This document shows positions 1 through 8,014 of a DNA stretch of 24,456 nt, piece by piece. Under the pieces are notes generated by a model. That model made no database searches and had not been told where the DNA came from. It worked only from the letters and a program-made list of their open reading frames with translations. The position numbers were made by a program, and so were the translations under genes. Source of the stretch: a virus; IMG/VR virus record IMGVR_UViG_3300024329_000055, positions 1-24,456 of that record; one strand, 5' to 3'. Numbering within the stretch: position 1 is the first letter of the stretch; every line of letters starts with the position of its first letter.

Positions 1-1105
1 CTACTGAACCACCTACTGATTCAATTCCTGATGCAGCCAAAACAGATTTTATTTTTGTGCCTTTAGTTGCACCTTTACCAGCCTTTCTAAGAATTCCACC
101 TGCAACCTTACCACCTAACCTACCTGTAAACGCATCAATAACACCAATGGTTAGACCTCTAGCTAATGCCTTATTTCGCAGACTCGTATATATTTTATCG
201 TCATTTAATGCCTCTCTAATTTTTTCAGGAGTAAGCTCTCCATCAATCTCTTCCTGTAGTAACTCAGAGAATGTCGCACCCATCTCAAGAACTGATCCTG
301 CTGCTGCTGCTGCGTATGGAAGTGTTGCTGCTGCACCTGCTATTGCACCTGGCACTGCTCCAACACCACCTGCTAGAGCTCCTGAACCTGCTCCTACTGC
401 TGCACCTGAACCTAGTATTGTGCCTCCAGCTACTAAAGAATCTTTATTGGTAGCCATAGAGAAGATAGAGCTAAGTATAACTTCAGGAATAACTTGTAAT
501 CCTGACTTAGCTAACCCCATAACAACTCCCATAAAACCTTTTCCGTTTTCTTCGTAGGTCTTTTGGTACTCCATCATCTCATCAGATGGACCTAGTTTTT
601 GTGCCTCTTTATTGGCTTCGATAAAACTATATATGTCTTCATCGGTTGCGTTTGCACCTCGTAGTAGTATGTCTGATGCATCCTCAGCAACCTGTCCTTG
701 ATAGTAACCAGTAGCAACACTACGAGCCATGTCGTCCACAAAGTCTCCTAATCCTGTTTGTGTATATTTATCAAACCCTCTTAGTATGTCACCAAAAGTT
801 CCCTCAAAAAAGTCTTGTTCAGTCTGTGGTTGTGTATCCGAAGAAATGTCTTCCGTAACCAATCCCACATTTGGATCTTGAGTGATAAAATCTGATTCGT
901 CTTTTTTTTTTAATGGATTGCTTACCCCAATAAGTTGTGCAAATGCGTCAGCATCTCCATTATACCCTGTGCTTGTAAACTGATTAAATCCATCGCTAAA
1001 TGCATCAGAACTTGTACTCATTAATATTTTAAAATCAGCTTCTGTTCCTAAGTAACCTGTCCTTTTAAATTCTTCGTATAAATCTTTAAATGCTTGTTCG
1101 TTCAT
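1..1105 (-). CDS. Large internal virion (DNA ejection) protein, gp16-like position, C-terminus cut off by window edge
   Basis: Open minus-strand frame of 368 codons starting at the ATG at 1105-1103 and running off the left edge. The start overlaps the TAA of the upstream gene by one base (TAATG), which suggests translational coupling. Residues 5-30 and 35-60 are two copies of a ~26-residue repeat (TGYLGTEADF versus TGYNGDADAF). Residues ~224-270 form a long Gly/Ala-rich hydrophobic stretch that could insert in a membrane. Downstream are Lys/Arg/Gly-rich segments (~330-355). As the last of three consecutive ejection-type genes, it occupies the place of the T7 gp16-like channel protein. That function is inferred from position and composition; no catalytic motif is visible in the part present, and a transglycosylase or other domain could lie beyond the edge. 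The reading frame is secure and the product name is tentative. Confidence 0.8.
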   Translation of the reverse strand, partial: MNEQAFKDLYEEFKRTGYLGTEADFKILMSTSSDAFSDGFNQFTSTGYNGDADAFAQLIGVSNPLKKKDESDFITQDPNVGLVTEDISSDTQPQTEQDFFEGTFGDILRGFDKYTQTGLGDFVDDMARSVATGYYQGQVAEDASDILLRGANATDEDIYSFIEANKEAQKLGPSDEMMEYQKTYEENGKGFMGVVMGLAKSGLQVIPEVILSSIFSMATNKDSLVAGGTILGSGAAVGAGSGALAGGVGAVPGAIAGAAATLPYAAAAAGSVLEMGATFSELLQEEIDGELTPEKIREALNDDKIYTSLRNKALARGLTIGVIDAFTGRLGGKVAGGILRKAGKGATKGTKIKSVLAASGIESVGGSV

Positions 1106-3027
1106 TAGTTTGTGTTATATTTAGAGCCGTCAATTACTGGACTAGCAGGTGCTGATGTTGTTGTGCTTTCTTCTCTTTTATCACTCTTTAAAATATCTTT
1201 TATTTCAGAACCTGGGTTATTTTTTTCCCATTCTTTTTTTTCAGCATCAGTCATCTTTGATAATTTATTTCTTAACTCCTTATCTAACCCTAATTGTTTA
1301 TATACTGCTCTTATTATTATAGGCAGTCTAGTTCTTATATTTTTTTGAGTGACCTTAAAAACTTTATCTACTCCTGGTATTGATATATCGTATGTATTGA
1401 TACCAGTATCTACGGCTATTGCACCTAATTTACTAAATTCTTTATCAAACTTAAAAAGGTTAGGAATTAAATTTTGGTCATTATCTCCGTACAACTTAAT
1501 AGCTTGTTCAACTTTTTTGTTAACAAACGTGTCAAATGAAACATTAAACGTTGCTTCTTCAACAGTATCATCACCTCTTCCTGCCCTTGTTCCTTCAAAT
1601 GAATTTCCTTCTCCACCTCCAAATATTGATTCTTTACTTAATCCTTTTTCTCTTTTAGCTTTGTCTTGAACCCCATGAATCTCTACTCCTGCTCCTGCCC
1701 AATCTACATAACTGTCAGTTATAGGAATAGCATTATCTCCAGTTCTATTACCTGCAGGATTTACATAACTCACTTCCATAAAGTCTTGCATTACCCCGTC
1801 TTTATTTTTTCTTGAAACAAATTCTATATCAACTAAAGTATTCTTAGCTTGTTTATTGTATGGACTAGAAATAATAGAACTAATAATACTATTTCTTTTA
1901 GCAGGGTCTTTTGTACTATACAACGAGTTCCATAAGTCAACAACACTTCCTTGTTGTTCTTCAAGTGTTTTAGCTGCACTTTTTTCTCTTGGTGGCCTAG
2001 GCTCTGTTTTAGTCTCTGTACGACTTAGTTGTTTTTCAATCTCTCTATCAATAAAACCTTCTGCCTCTTTATACTGTTTCTTTCCAATCTCACTACTGAA
2101 GTCTGGTACAAGCCTTCCTGAACCTGGTTGACCAGGGTCAGCAACTAATAGTATAGTGTTTTCGTCTTGCTTGTTAGGGTCTCTTGTATAACTATACGCT
2201 TCCCCATTAGGTGCAATTCCAACGTAATCAGACAACATGCTACCTACTGACTGGCTTCCTAAAGCCATCTGCTTGTTTATCATGTCCTGCTTCATTTTCT
2301 TAAACTCAGGCATTTGCCTCACATCGTCAATAGAAAAATTTGGCCCGAATGTCTCTACATATTTTGTAGCCAACCTGTCTATGTCTGCATCTAAACTATC
2401 AAGCTTATACTTGTCTACTTTTTGTGCAACAGAAAAATTAAGTTCCTGAACAGTAATAAAACTTCCAGGAGCTTTATCCATTGTAGTAACAGTCTTTCCG
2501 TCTAATTCTTCTGTTATTAACTTACCAACACTTATTTTACCATTTGTAGGGTTAATGTAAGCCTCATGATTAGAAAAGTTTGCAAAGGCTTCAAGTTCTG
2601 CCATTTGGAATTGCTCTTGCATTCCAGACTCACCGTTTTTAAACCTATCCATTTTTTCTTTGTAAACGGCCTGATATTTTTTTCCTAAATTAAAAAGCTG
2701 AGTAGTTCCTTCAGTAAGGTTAGCACGCCCAATATTATAGTCTTTTAAGCTTAACTGACCTGACTTTAGTAACTGATCCTGCATTAAACGCATCTGTTGT
2801 GCGTTATTTGCATAGGTCATAGCAAACTCATTTAAACCACTGTGCTCTCCTTGTGGAGCTTCGGAAAGGGTTCTACTTAACTCTGTAGTAGCATCATTAA
2901 TAGCCTGCCTCTTAGACTCTCTAATAGCCTCAACCTCTTTAAGAGAGTTTACCATATTAGAGGTAATCTCCGCCCAGTTTACCTGACTGCTTGCATCCCT
3001 TTCTGCGTACTTATAATATGTTGTCAT
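1105..3027 (-). CDS. Internal virion protein, gp15-like position
   Basis: A 640-aa, largely hydrophilic protein with no signal peptide or transmembrane segment. The N-terminal ~130 residues look helical and rich in Gln/Glu/Lys/Arg, as expected for a coiled-coil core protein. A charged Pro/Arg/Lys linker lies near residues 340-355 (EPRPPREKSAAK), and the C-terminal tail is low-complexity Ser/Thr/Ala. The gene abuts the upstream 330-aa gene with no gap (that gene's TAA is directly followed by this ATG) and overlaps the next gene by one base. Placed between a gp14-like and a gp16-like protein, it is probably the middle component of the injected core complex that forms the DNA conduit. I recognise no specific domain, so the role rests on gene order and architecture. 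Confidence 0.75.
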   Translation of the reverse strand: MTTYYKYAERDASSQVNWAEITSNMVNSLKEVEAIRESKRQAINDATTELSRTLSEAPQGEHSGLNEFAMTYANNAQQMRLMQDQLLKSGQLSLKDYNIGRANLTEGTTQLFNLGKKYQAVYKEKMDRFKNGESGMQEQFQMAELEAFANFSNHEAYINPTNGKISVGKLITEELDGKTVTTMDKAPGSFITVQELNFSVAQKVDKYKLDSLDADIDRLATKYVETFGPNFSIDDVRQMPEFKKMKQDMINKQMALGSQSVGSMLSDYVGIAPNGEAYSYTRDPNKQDENTILLVADPGQPGSGRLVPDFSSEIGKKQYKEAEGFIDREIEKQLSRTETKTEPRPPREKSAAKTLEEQQGSVVDLWNSLYSTKDPAKRNSIISSIISSPYNKQAKNTLVDIEFVSRKNKDGVMQDFMEVSYVNPAGNRTGDNAIPITDSYVDWAGAGVEIHGVQDKAKREKGLSKESIFGGGEGNSFEGTRAGRGDDTVEEATFNVSFDTFVNKKVEQAIKLYGDNDQNLIPNLFKFDKEFSKLGAIAVDTGINTYDISIPGVDKVFKVTQKNIRTRLPIIIRAVYKQLGLDKELRNKLSKMTDAEKKEWEKNNPGSEIKDILKSDKREESTTTSAPASPVIDGSKYNTN

Positions 3028-4020
3028 TTACCTTATTCTTTTATTACTTAGGTATCCTAATAAATTCATTGGATCAATACCTGATAAATCCTGTTCCTCA
3101 ACTACAAACTGATCTTCATCTTCTATAGGACTCATTTGAACTCCAGTTAAAGCATTATTAAATAAAGCCTGCTGTTCTACACTACCCCTACCTATAAAGC
3201 CTTGTGGGTTAGCTAAAAAAGATTCTTCATTAAATTGAATACCTTGTTTTCCTTGAGCTTTATTAAATTGATCTATAAAATTTGGATTGTTTTTTGTAAT
3301 CTGATTGAATGTTGATTTATTTAAAACTGCCTGTCTACCTAAATTTCCTGATGCTTTTCTATATCCTGTTCCAATACCCAAAAAACCAGCATTTGGATTA
3401 GCCTTCATGTAAGCCTCTTTACCTTTTATATTAGCGTCTCTATATGCCTTGTTAGACGCTCTAACACCTGCGCTCTTTGAAAACAATGGAGCGGCCTCTA
3501 AAGCCTGTGCACCAAACGATGCTAACTGTTGAAATCCTTGTGCCTGTGCTGCCGCTGCTGCCTGACCTGCATCTGCTGATGCCATTTGTGCCCCTGCAAC
3601 TTCACCTAAATCTAACTGAACACCAACATCACGAAGCCTTGATTCTTCTGCTGCTGCTGCCCTATCTAATGCAGTCATCTCTCCACTCATTGCTTTACGA
3701 ATTCCCTGCTGACCTTTTTGTTGCGCTAGTTGTATTCTACCAACACCTGCTGCCGCACCTCGCTCAGACTCTCTAGCTGCATCAACACCCTGTGCCCCTG
3801 CAACCAATAAAGCCTCACGCTCTAATTCGTATGGTAGCTTATTTACAGCTAACGCTTGTAAGTAGTTTACCTCAAGTTTTTTTCTAGCTGCAGCCATTAC
3901 CTTTTCAGCCTCACGGTCAATTTTTTCTTGAGCTCTACGTTGTTTACCTGCCTGCAAAAAGGATGCACCCATTCCTATTGCCGTCAAACCTAAACCAATC
4001 CCTGCTGCTATTCCTGCCAT
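3028..4020 (-). CDS. Internal virion protein, gp14-like
   Basis: A 330-aa protein whose N-terminus (residues 1-24) is a Gly/Ala-rich hydrophobic segment, followed by a long Ala/Gln/Glu-rich helical region (~25-175) and a less ordered C-terminal half. A short membrane-active N-terminus followed by an Ala-rich helical body is the architecture of podovirus internal core proteins such as T7 gp14, which form the outer-membrane part of the ejection channel. The start overlaps the end of the cupin gene by 13 nt. The Ala-rich stretch gives strong open shadows on the other strand. Function is inferred from architecture and neighbours; the coding call is firm. Confidence 0.78.
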   Translation of the reverse strand: MAGIAAGIGLGLTAIGMGASFLQAGKQRRAQEKIDREAEKVMAAARKKLEVNYLQALAVNKLPYELEREALLVAGAQGVDAARESERGAAAGVGRIQLAQQKGQQGIRKAMSGEMTALDRAAAAEESRLRDVGVQLDLGEVAGAQMASADAGQAAAAAQAQGFQQLASFGAQALEAAPLFSKSAGVRASNKAYRDANIKGKEAYMKANPNAGFLGIGTGYRKASGNLGRQAVLNKSTFNQITKNNPNFIDQFNKAQGKQGIQFNEESFLANPQGFIGRGSVEQQALFNNALTGVQMSPIEDEDQFVVEEQDLSGIDPMNLLGYLSNKRIR

Positions 4021-4472
4021 GTTTTTTCTTTTTTATTATATTCTTCTAAAGTAATTGAAAAAAAATTATCTTCTATTTCTTTCATGTCCCTTGTGTCTGT
4101 TGGATTCGCTATTACATTTATCCACACACAATCTTCTACACATTTAATTAATCGTTTAGTTCCTTTCAATGAGTAAGACCAACAAGGAGCTATATGGTCT
4201 ATAGTTTCATTTTCATCTTCTACTATAACTTTTCCAGACAATAAAAACCAAAAATGATTGGTATGATGTATAGCACTTACTACTATAGAGCCTGCCATCA
4301 TTTTCATCTGACGCATATATAATCCATCAGTAAAATTGTTTGTTATTGGAAACTCTTCATTATTAACTAAATTTTTTCCATCTCCACATGTTTGTTCGTT
4401 ATCGCTTTCTATAATTATATTTTGTAATGATTCTAATTTTTTTATAAAATTAACCGATAACTTACTGCTCAT
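4008..4472 (-). CDS. Cupin-fold phage protein
   Basis: A 154-aa protein with a cupin-like core at residues ~51-122. An invariant-looking His cluster (H69, H70, H73) is followed by a beta-strand and G80, then a second half with the AP and GTKR motifs and a W117 strand. This resembles the small single-domain cupins often found among tail or ejection genes of marine podoviruses; their function is not established. The usual second-half His ligand is not obvious, so metal binding is uncertain. The gene has its own promoter-like box 29 nt upstream, ends in TAG rather than the prevailing TAA, and overlaps the next gene by 13 nt. It could be a virion component or a sugar- or metal-binding accessory protein. 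Confidence 0.72.
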   Translation of the reverse strand: MSSKLSVNFIKKLESLQNIIIESDNEQTCGDGKNLVNNEEFPITNNFTDGLYMRQMKMMAGSIVVSAIHHTNHFWFLLSGKVIVEDENETIDHIAPCWSYSLKGTKRLIKCVEDCVWINVIANPTDTRDMKEIEDNFFSITLEEYNKKEKTWQE

Positions 4473-4501
4473 TTAATTTAATTTAAAATATATTCTTACC
4501 T

Positions 4502-4509
4502 CAAAGATA
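4502..4509 (-). promoter_or_regulatory. Bacteroidetes-type -7 promoter box upstream of the cupin gene
   Basis: On the minus strand the gap reads TATCTTTG, matching the Bacteroidetes -7 consensus TAnnTTTG, 29 nt before the ATG at 4472. It is embedded in AAAATTAGTATCTTTGA, which is repeated exactly upstream of the gene at 22852. No clear -33 TTG box is seen. The leader contains AATTAAATTAAATG, similar to other leaders in the window. It would start an ejection-gene transcript. Confidence 0.6.
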
Positions 4510-4515
4510 CTAATT

Positions 4516-5331
4516 TTAAGGAAATGATTTCATAACCTCTGACTCTATTGCAAACAACTCGACAGCACTTGTGTTTCCGTTTGTTAAAGTAAACACCGCA
4601 TAATGACCCAACAATCCATGTGACTCGGCAGTTCCATTCTTAATAAAGAAATAATAAACAGGAGTCTCAGGAGGTAAATTACCTATAACGTCTCCAGCAG
4701 AGTTTGTTATAGTGGTGTCAACAACTAAATAATTTTCTCCGTTTGCAATATCCTCCACCTTGTCTATAACCTTACCGATTAAGGTAACAACACTTCCAGA
4801 CTTTATGTACAACAAGTCTCCAATACTTATAATGTTTCCAATACTTACAAGTGGTGAAATACTAAAATTAATTACAACAGCTGACGGGTCTGTTGTGTTG
4901 GCAAACGTATTACTTCCAATCCCATTAGCTGACCTTAAAGTATATTGAGATGATAAGGCTGGGTCTGAATTAGATGCCCTAATATAACCAAAGTATCCAC
5001 CCTCCTTTTCCTCAAAGTCACTAGAAGAAATAAAGTTACTAGACTGCTGGTCGCTATCTAAACTAGCACTCCATGAAGAATCAGACTCTAAGGATAGTGT
5101 CTTAAAAATCTTATTCATTAATGGCTCATCATTAAACACTGAAGTAATCTTAGAATCATAATCAACACCATAGTAATTATTTCTTGTTTCGTTTGTATTA
5201 TGCCTGTAAAGATTTCCTTGCTTGAATGTATAAAAATAGTTATTCATTCCTATCATGTAGTCAGGAAAATAAGAGTAGAAAGATGGAAACCCTTTTACCC
5301 CATCGTCATATGTTAATGTATATTTTGGCAT
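4516..5331 (-). CDS. Conserved tail-associated structural protein
   Basis: A 271-aa protein. The N-terminal part carries a motif I recognise as recurrent in tail proteins of marine podoviruses and crAss-like phages: GFPSFYSYFPDYMIGMN at residues 14-30 and FKQGNLYRHN at 36-45, followed by RNNYYG. The C-terminal half is Ser/Thr/Asn-rich beta-type sequence without catalytic motifs, compatible with a virion beta-domain. It follows the Cys-rich repeat protein by 9 nt and is the last gene before the cupin promoter, so it probably closes the tail operon. A role in the tail, perhaps nozzle or needle attachment, is inferred; the exact function is not known to me. Confidence 0.75.
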   Translation of the reverse strand: MPKYTLTYDDGVKGFPSFYSYFPDYMIGMNNYFYTFKQGNLYRHNTNETRNNYYGVDYDSKITSVFNDEPLMNKIFKTLSLESDSSWSASLDSDQQSSNFISSSDFEEKEGGYFGYIRASNSDPALSSQYTLRSANGIGSNTFANTTDPSAVVINFSISPLVSIGNIISIGDLLYIKSGSVVTLIGKVIDKVEDIANGENYLVVDTTITNSAGDVIGNLPPETPVYYFFIKNGTAESHGLLGHYAVFTLTNGNTSAVELFAIESEVMKSFP

Positions 5332-5340
5332 ATTTTTTAT

Positions 5341-6033
5341 TTATTGAGATTGACATTGTCCATTTACACATAAACTAATATCAACAATTTGGTTACTTAA
5401 TATTTCCATTACTTTAAATGTACCAGTCGCAGTATTTGTACTAGTTGCTGCATAAGCATAATATCCATTAGCCAATCCTCCAACTATCTCATCACCTATT
5501 GTTAGTGTGGAGTAATCGTTTCCGCTAACTGAGGTTTTTGAAACGCTTATTAAGTAGTTTGTTGTACAAAAAGAATTACAAGTACTACTAAGACCTGATA
5601 TAAAAAATCCTCCCGAACAAGTAGGTCCTGCGGTTAATGATCCTAAAACACTAGATTGTTGTTCACGATAATTAGCATTAAAAGGCTCTCTATAAAACCC
5701 ATCTATTGCAGGAATTGTTAATGCTGAGTCTTGATAAATTTGAGTGGTCGTACTAAAAACATCACCAAGAGCCATATAAATAATAGACTCTGAGCTTCCT
5801 GCACAAAACAAATCTGATGCTGAGTTATTATTAAATTGAAGCTTTAATCTGTTTTCATTACAACCTGAACAGGTTTGTTGTGTTAATAATTTACAACCAA
5901 CTAATTTTCTAGAAATTACTCCATCTGAATACCATCCATCAGGCGCACATATAGTTAAATCAACATCGGTAAATATTGCCGTTGCAGTAGATAAGCTAGG
6001 CCCATTCAAATAATAATTTACAGATACTGCCAT
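5341..6033 (-). CDS. Cys-rich repeat tail protein (candidate tail fibre or adhesin)
   Basis: A 230-aa protein built from divergent repeats. Residues ~7-58 and ~85-141 align with each other: a YYLNG or YMALG start, then TATAIFTDVDLT versus TTTQIYQDSALT, DGWYSDG versus DGFYREP, and CSGC versus CSGG. A weaker third copy (about 160-227) ends in ANGYYAY and a Cys pair. Ten cysteines are present, unusually many for a phage structural protein. This repeat pattern is familiar from tail-tip or fibre proteins of Bacteroidetes phages, and surface exposure or receptor contact is a plausible inference. The gene follows the 51-aa ORF with one base between stop and start. Confidence 0.72.
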   Translation of the reverse strand: MAVSVNYYLNGPSLSTATAIFTDVDLTICAPDGWYSDGVISRKLVGCKLLTQQTCSGCNENRLKLQFNNNSASDLFCAGSSESIIYMALGDVFSTTTQIYQDSALTIPAIDGFYREPFNANYREQQSSVLGSLTAGPTCSGGFFISGLSSTCNSFCTTNYLISVSKTSVSGNDYSTLTIGDEIVGGLANGYYAYAATSTNTATGTFKVMEILSNQIVDISLCVNGQCQSQ

Positions 6034-6034
6034 T

Positions 6035-6190
6035 TTAATTCTTTAAAGTAAAGTTCAGTAAAGTTAATATAAATTTATTACTACTATTATCAAAATAAAT
6101 TTTTACAAATGTAATACTACCTAAACGAATAGTAATGTCAATTTTATCTGACTGTTTTGCACTTGATTTCCAGCTATTTATATACTTCAT
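6035..6190 (-). CDS. Small hypothetical protein (51 aa)
   Basis: A short frame, M-K-Y-I-N-S-W to L-K-N-stop, that exactly fills the gap between two structural genes. It begins 9 nt after the TAA of the upstream gene, and its own TAA is separated by one A from the next ATG. The product is basic and beta-like, with alternating hydrophobic residues (ITIRLGSITFVKIYF) and no membrane segment or Cys. The tight fit and the absence of another explanation for the 166-nt gap support it as real. Position suggests a small tail accessory, but nothing in the sequence shows function. Confidence 0.6.
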   Translation of the reverse strand: MKYINSWKSSAKQSDKIDITIRLGSITFVKIYFDNSSNKFILTLLNFTLKN

Positions 6191-6199
6191 AATTATTTT

Positions 6200-7846
6200 T
6201 TAAGGTTGCTCTCCGCTACACCCACAACAAGAATCAAAAGGACTAGTTGTTGAGTAGCAAAGGTTTGATAAAACAGGTTTTCTGTAGTCATATATTAAAT
6301 ACAAATAATCACCATCATTCCCTGATGGCATAGTAAATTCTGACAGATATGTAGATGGTGCACCTGATGCATCAACTACACCAGTAGTGGCAGCATTTAT
6401 TAAGTTTTGAACAGAGACAGGTGTATTTGCATACAGTGTTGCACTCCTTAAATACTTAAAATTATTTGGTGGGTTAGAAAAAACAAACGTGTCAGTAGGT
6501 TTAATCTTGTTAGATATTATCGATACAATAGCACCGTCTGCAGGAATAATACCTGCACCTTGAGGTCCAGACACAGAGCTATACTGAGAAACAATAGGAT
6601 AACTCGTTGATGTATCTAACTGAATTTGTTCTTGATGTAGTGGAGAAACAAAAGCTCCATCTACCCATCTATACTGGTTATGTATAAACTTTCCTGCGTC
6701 TGCATTATCCGAAACGCATACCTGAATAATTTCTATTGTATTAGCGTTAGGACAGGATAATGATAAGCTTACATCTGCAACAACAGATCCTGAAAAAGAT
6801 AAATCAATTTTTTCAACTAAAACTTTATCTTTATTAATTGTAATTGTGTTAACACCTTCAGATAAAATTGTTTGAGTAGATGACCCATCATATGTGCTTT
6901 CCATTTCAAAAGAACCTGTCTCAGAAAATTGAACATTTACTGTAATTTCTACTTGACCAACTAATTGACCAACATTAAAACATAAAGTTTCTGTCGTTAA
7001 ATTATAATTAAAAAATTGGTTAATCCCACACTCAAAACATTTTACATCAATAGGAAGTGTTTCGTCATTAATAGAGAACACATATTCATCCATGTAAGGG
7101 TCATAACCACCTAGTTTCTGTGTGCTTGGAGATGCTATAAATTTATCCCTAAACCATGAACGCATACCTGCCTCAGAAATAACAGTCAACTGTTCGTTAG
7201 AATAAGCACTACCTGTTAGCTGAATTAATACCCCTCTTTTTTGGTCAGAAAAATATTTATTGTATCCGTACACTGCAAAACTTTCAGGATTAGAACTTAT
7301 ACCAAACTCTTCTAGTCTAGCTATTTGAGTTCCTAATACCTCTGGTATAGAAGTTATTGCTCCACCAACAGCTGCGTCAGATAGTAAATTTTTACCTGCC
7401 AATACATAAGATATTTTATCCTCTTGTAATGTAAGTACATCTGTGCTTCTTGCAAATAATTTTTGTATTGGCCCAAAAGATTCCTCTGTTCTTTTAAAAT
7501 TTAAAAGACCTAAATTAAACTCATTAAGTTTATTAACGTTACTCTCATCGTTGTATATCCCACTGTAAGTTATATCTGCAAACCTGTTCGCTTGTCTATA
7601 ATCTTCAGCAGATGTAGTAGTTACCCTATTACCTAATAGTAGTGGAGCTCCAACAATTGAGTCTCTAATTTTATAGCTCTCTACACCATTTCCAAAAGCA
7701 AAACAATTAAAGAATGATGTGTCTATAATTGCTGGTTGATTTGTTGTTTGGTCTTGTACGTTTCCTGTGTGAGAGTTTTCTAAATCTGTAGAAACTATTG
7801 TTACGTTTGCAGGATTACTTGGCGGTGTAGATGTTGAAACAACCAT
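6200..7846 (-). CDS. C-terminal part of the large tail protein, downstream of an in-frame TAA
   Basis: 548 aa from the first ATG (7846). The same frame is open back to position 8011, directly after the in-frame TAA of the 958-aa gene, so 55 more codons precede this ATG; they contain no ATG, GTG or TTG and look coding. Residues 47-63 (NCFAFGNGVESYKIRDS) and the following SGIYND, GPIQKL and EFGISSNPESFA segments match a conserved block that I recall at the C-terminus of very long tail proteins in marine phages, joined to the N-terminal block seen in the 958-aa part. The product ends in a Cys-rich CCGCSGEQP. It may be a separate protein started at 7846, or the back half of a 1562-codon gene. The coding call is firm; the start is not. 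Confidence 0.75.
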   Translation of the reverse strand: MVVSTSTPPSNPANVTIVSTDLENSHTGNVQDQTTNQPAIIDTSFFNCFAFGNGVESYKIRDSIVGAPLLLGNRVTTTSAEDYRQANRFADITYSGIYNDESNVNKLNEFNLGLLNFKRTEESFGPIQKLFARSTDVLTLQEDKISYVLAGKNLLSDAAVGGAITSIPEVLGTQIARLEEFGISSNPESFAVYGYNKYFSDQKRGVLIQLTGSAYSNEQLTVISEAGMRSWFRDKFIASPSTQKLGGYDPYMDEYVFSINDETLPIDVKCFECGINQFFNYNLTTETLCFNVGQLVGQVEITVNVQFSETGSFEMESTYDGSSTQTILSEGVNTITINKDKVLVEKIDLSFSGSVVADVSLSLSCPNANTIEIIQVCVSDNADAGKFIHNQYRWVDGAFVSPLHQEQIQLDTSTSYPIVSQYSSVSGPQGAGIIPADGAIVSIISNKIKPTDTFVFSNPPNNFKYLRSATLYANTPVSVQNLINAATTGVVDASGAPSTYLSEFTMPSGNDGDYLYLIYDYRKPVLSNLCYSTTSPFDSCCGCSGEQP

Positions 7847-8011
7847 AGACCCACAATCTCCTATAGTTTTTTGTTGAGAGCCTGGCTGAACAATAAGTTG
7901 TTGTGAAATATTATCTAAGGTATACTCAAAAGCAATTGGCTGAGGTTCAGACGACCCTACAGTTGCTAAAAACTTACATCCTTCTTTTACAATATTAAAA
8001 GTTTCAGAGCC

Positions 8012-8014
8012 TTA
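8012..8014 (-). other. In-frame TAA between the two halves of the large tail protein
   Basis: The context on the minus strand is TGG TAT TAA GGC TCT GAA. The frame is open for 958 codons before it and 603 codons after it. The residues just before it (VFETEPSDAQPDVWY) match a junction that, in homologues as I recall them, continues as YYE. A single G-to-T change of GAA would produce this TAA. TAA terminates most genes in the window, so it is not globally reassigned. Confidence 0.7.

Noticed and set aside
57-557. Plus-strand Ala/Pro-rich 166-aa open frame
   Set aside because: It mirrors the Gly/Ala-rich stretch of the minus-strand ejection gene; low complexity, no leader, and opposite to every supported gene.
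3477-3776. Plus-strand Leu-rich frame
   Set aside because: It is a shadow of the Ala/Gln-rich helical region of the gp14-like gene.
6106-6113. TACATTTG box on the minus strand as a promoter for the 230-aa gene
   Set aside because: It lies inside the 51-aa gene, 70 nt or more from the next ATG, and an eight-base degenerate box is expected by chance in AT-rich DNA.
8012-8014. Genome-wide reassignment of TAA to an amino acid
   Set aside because: TAA ends most genes in the window at natural boundaries, with starts directly after or overlapping it.
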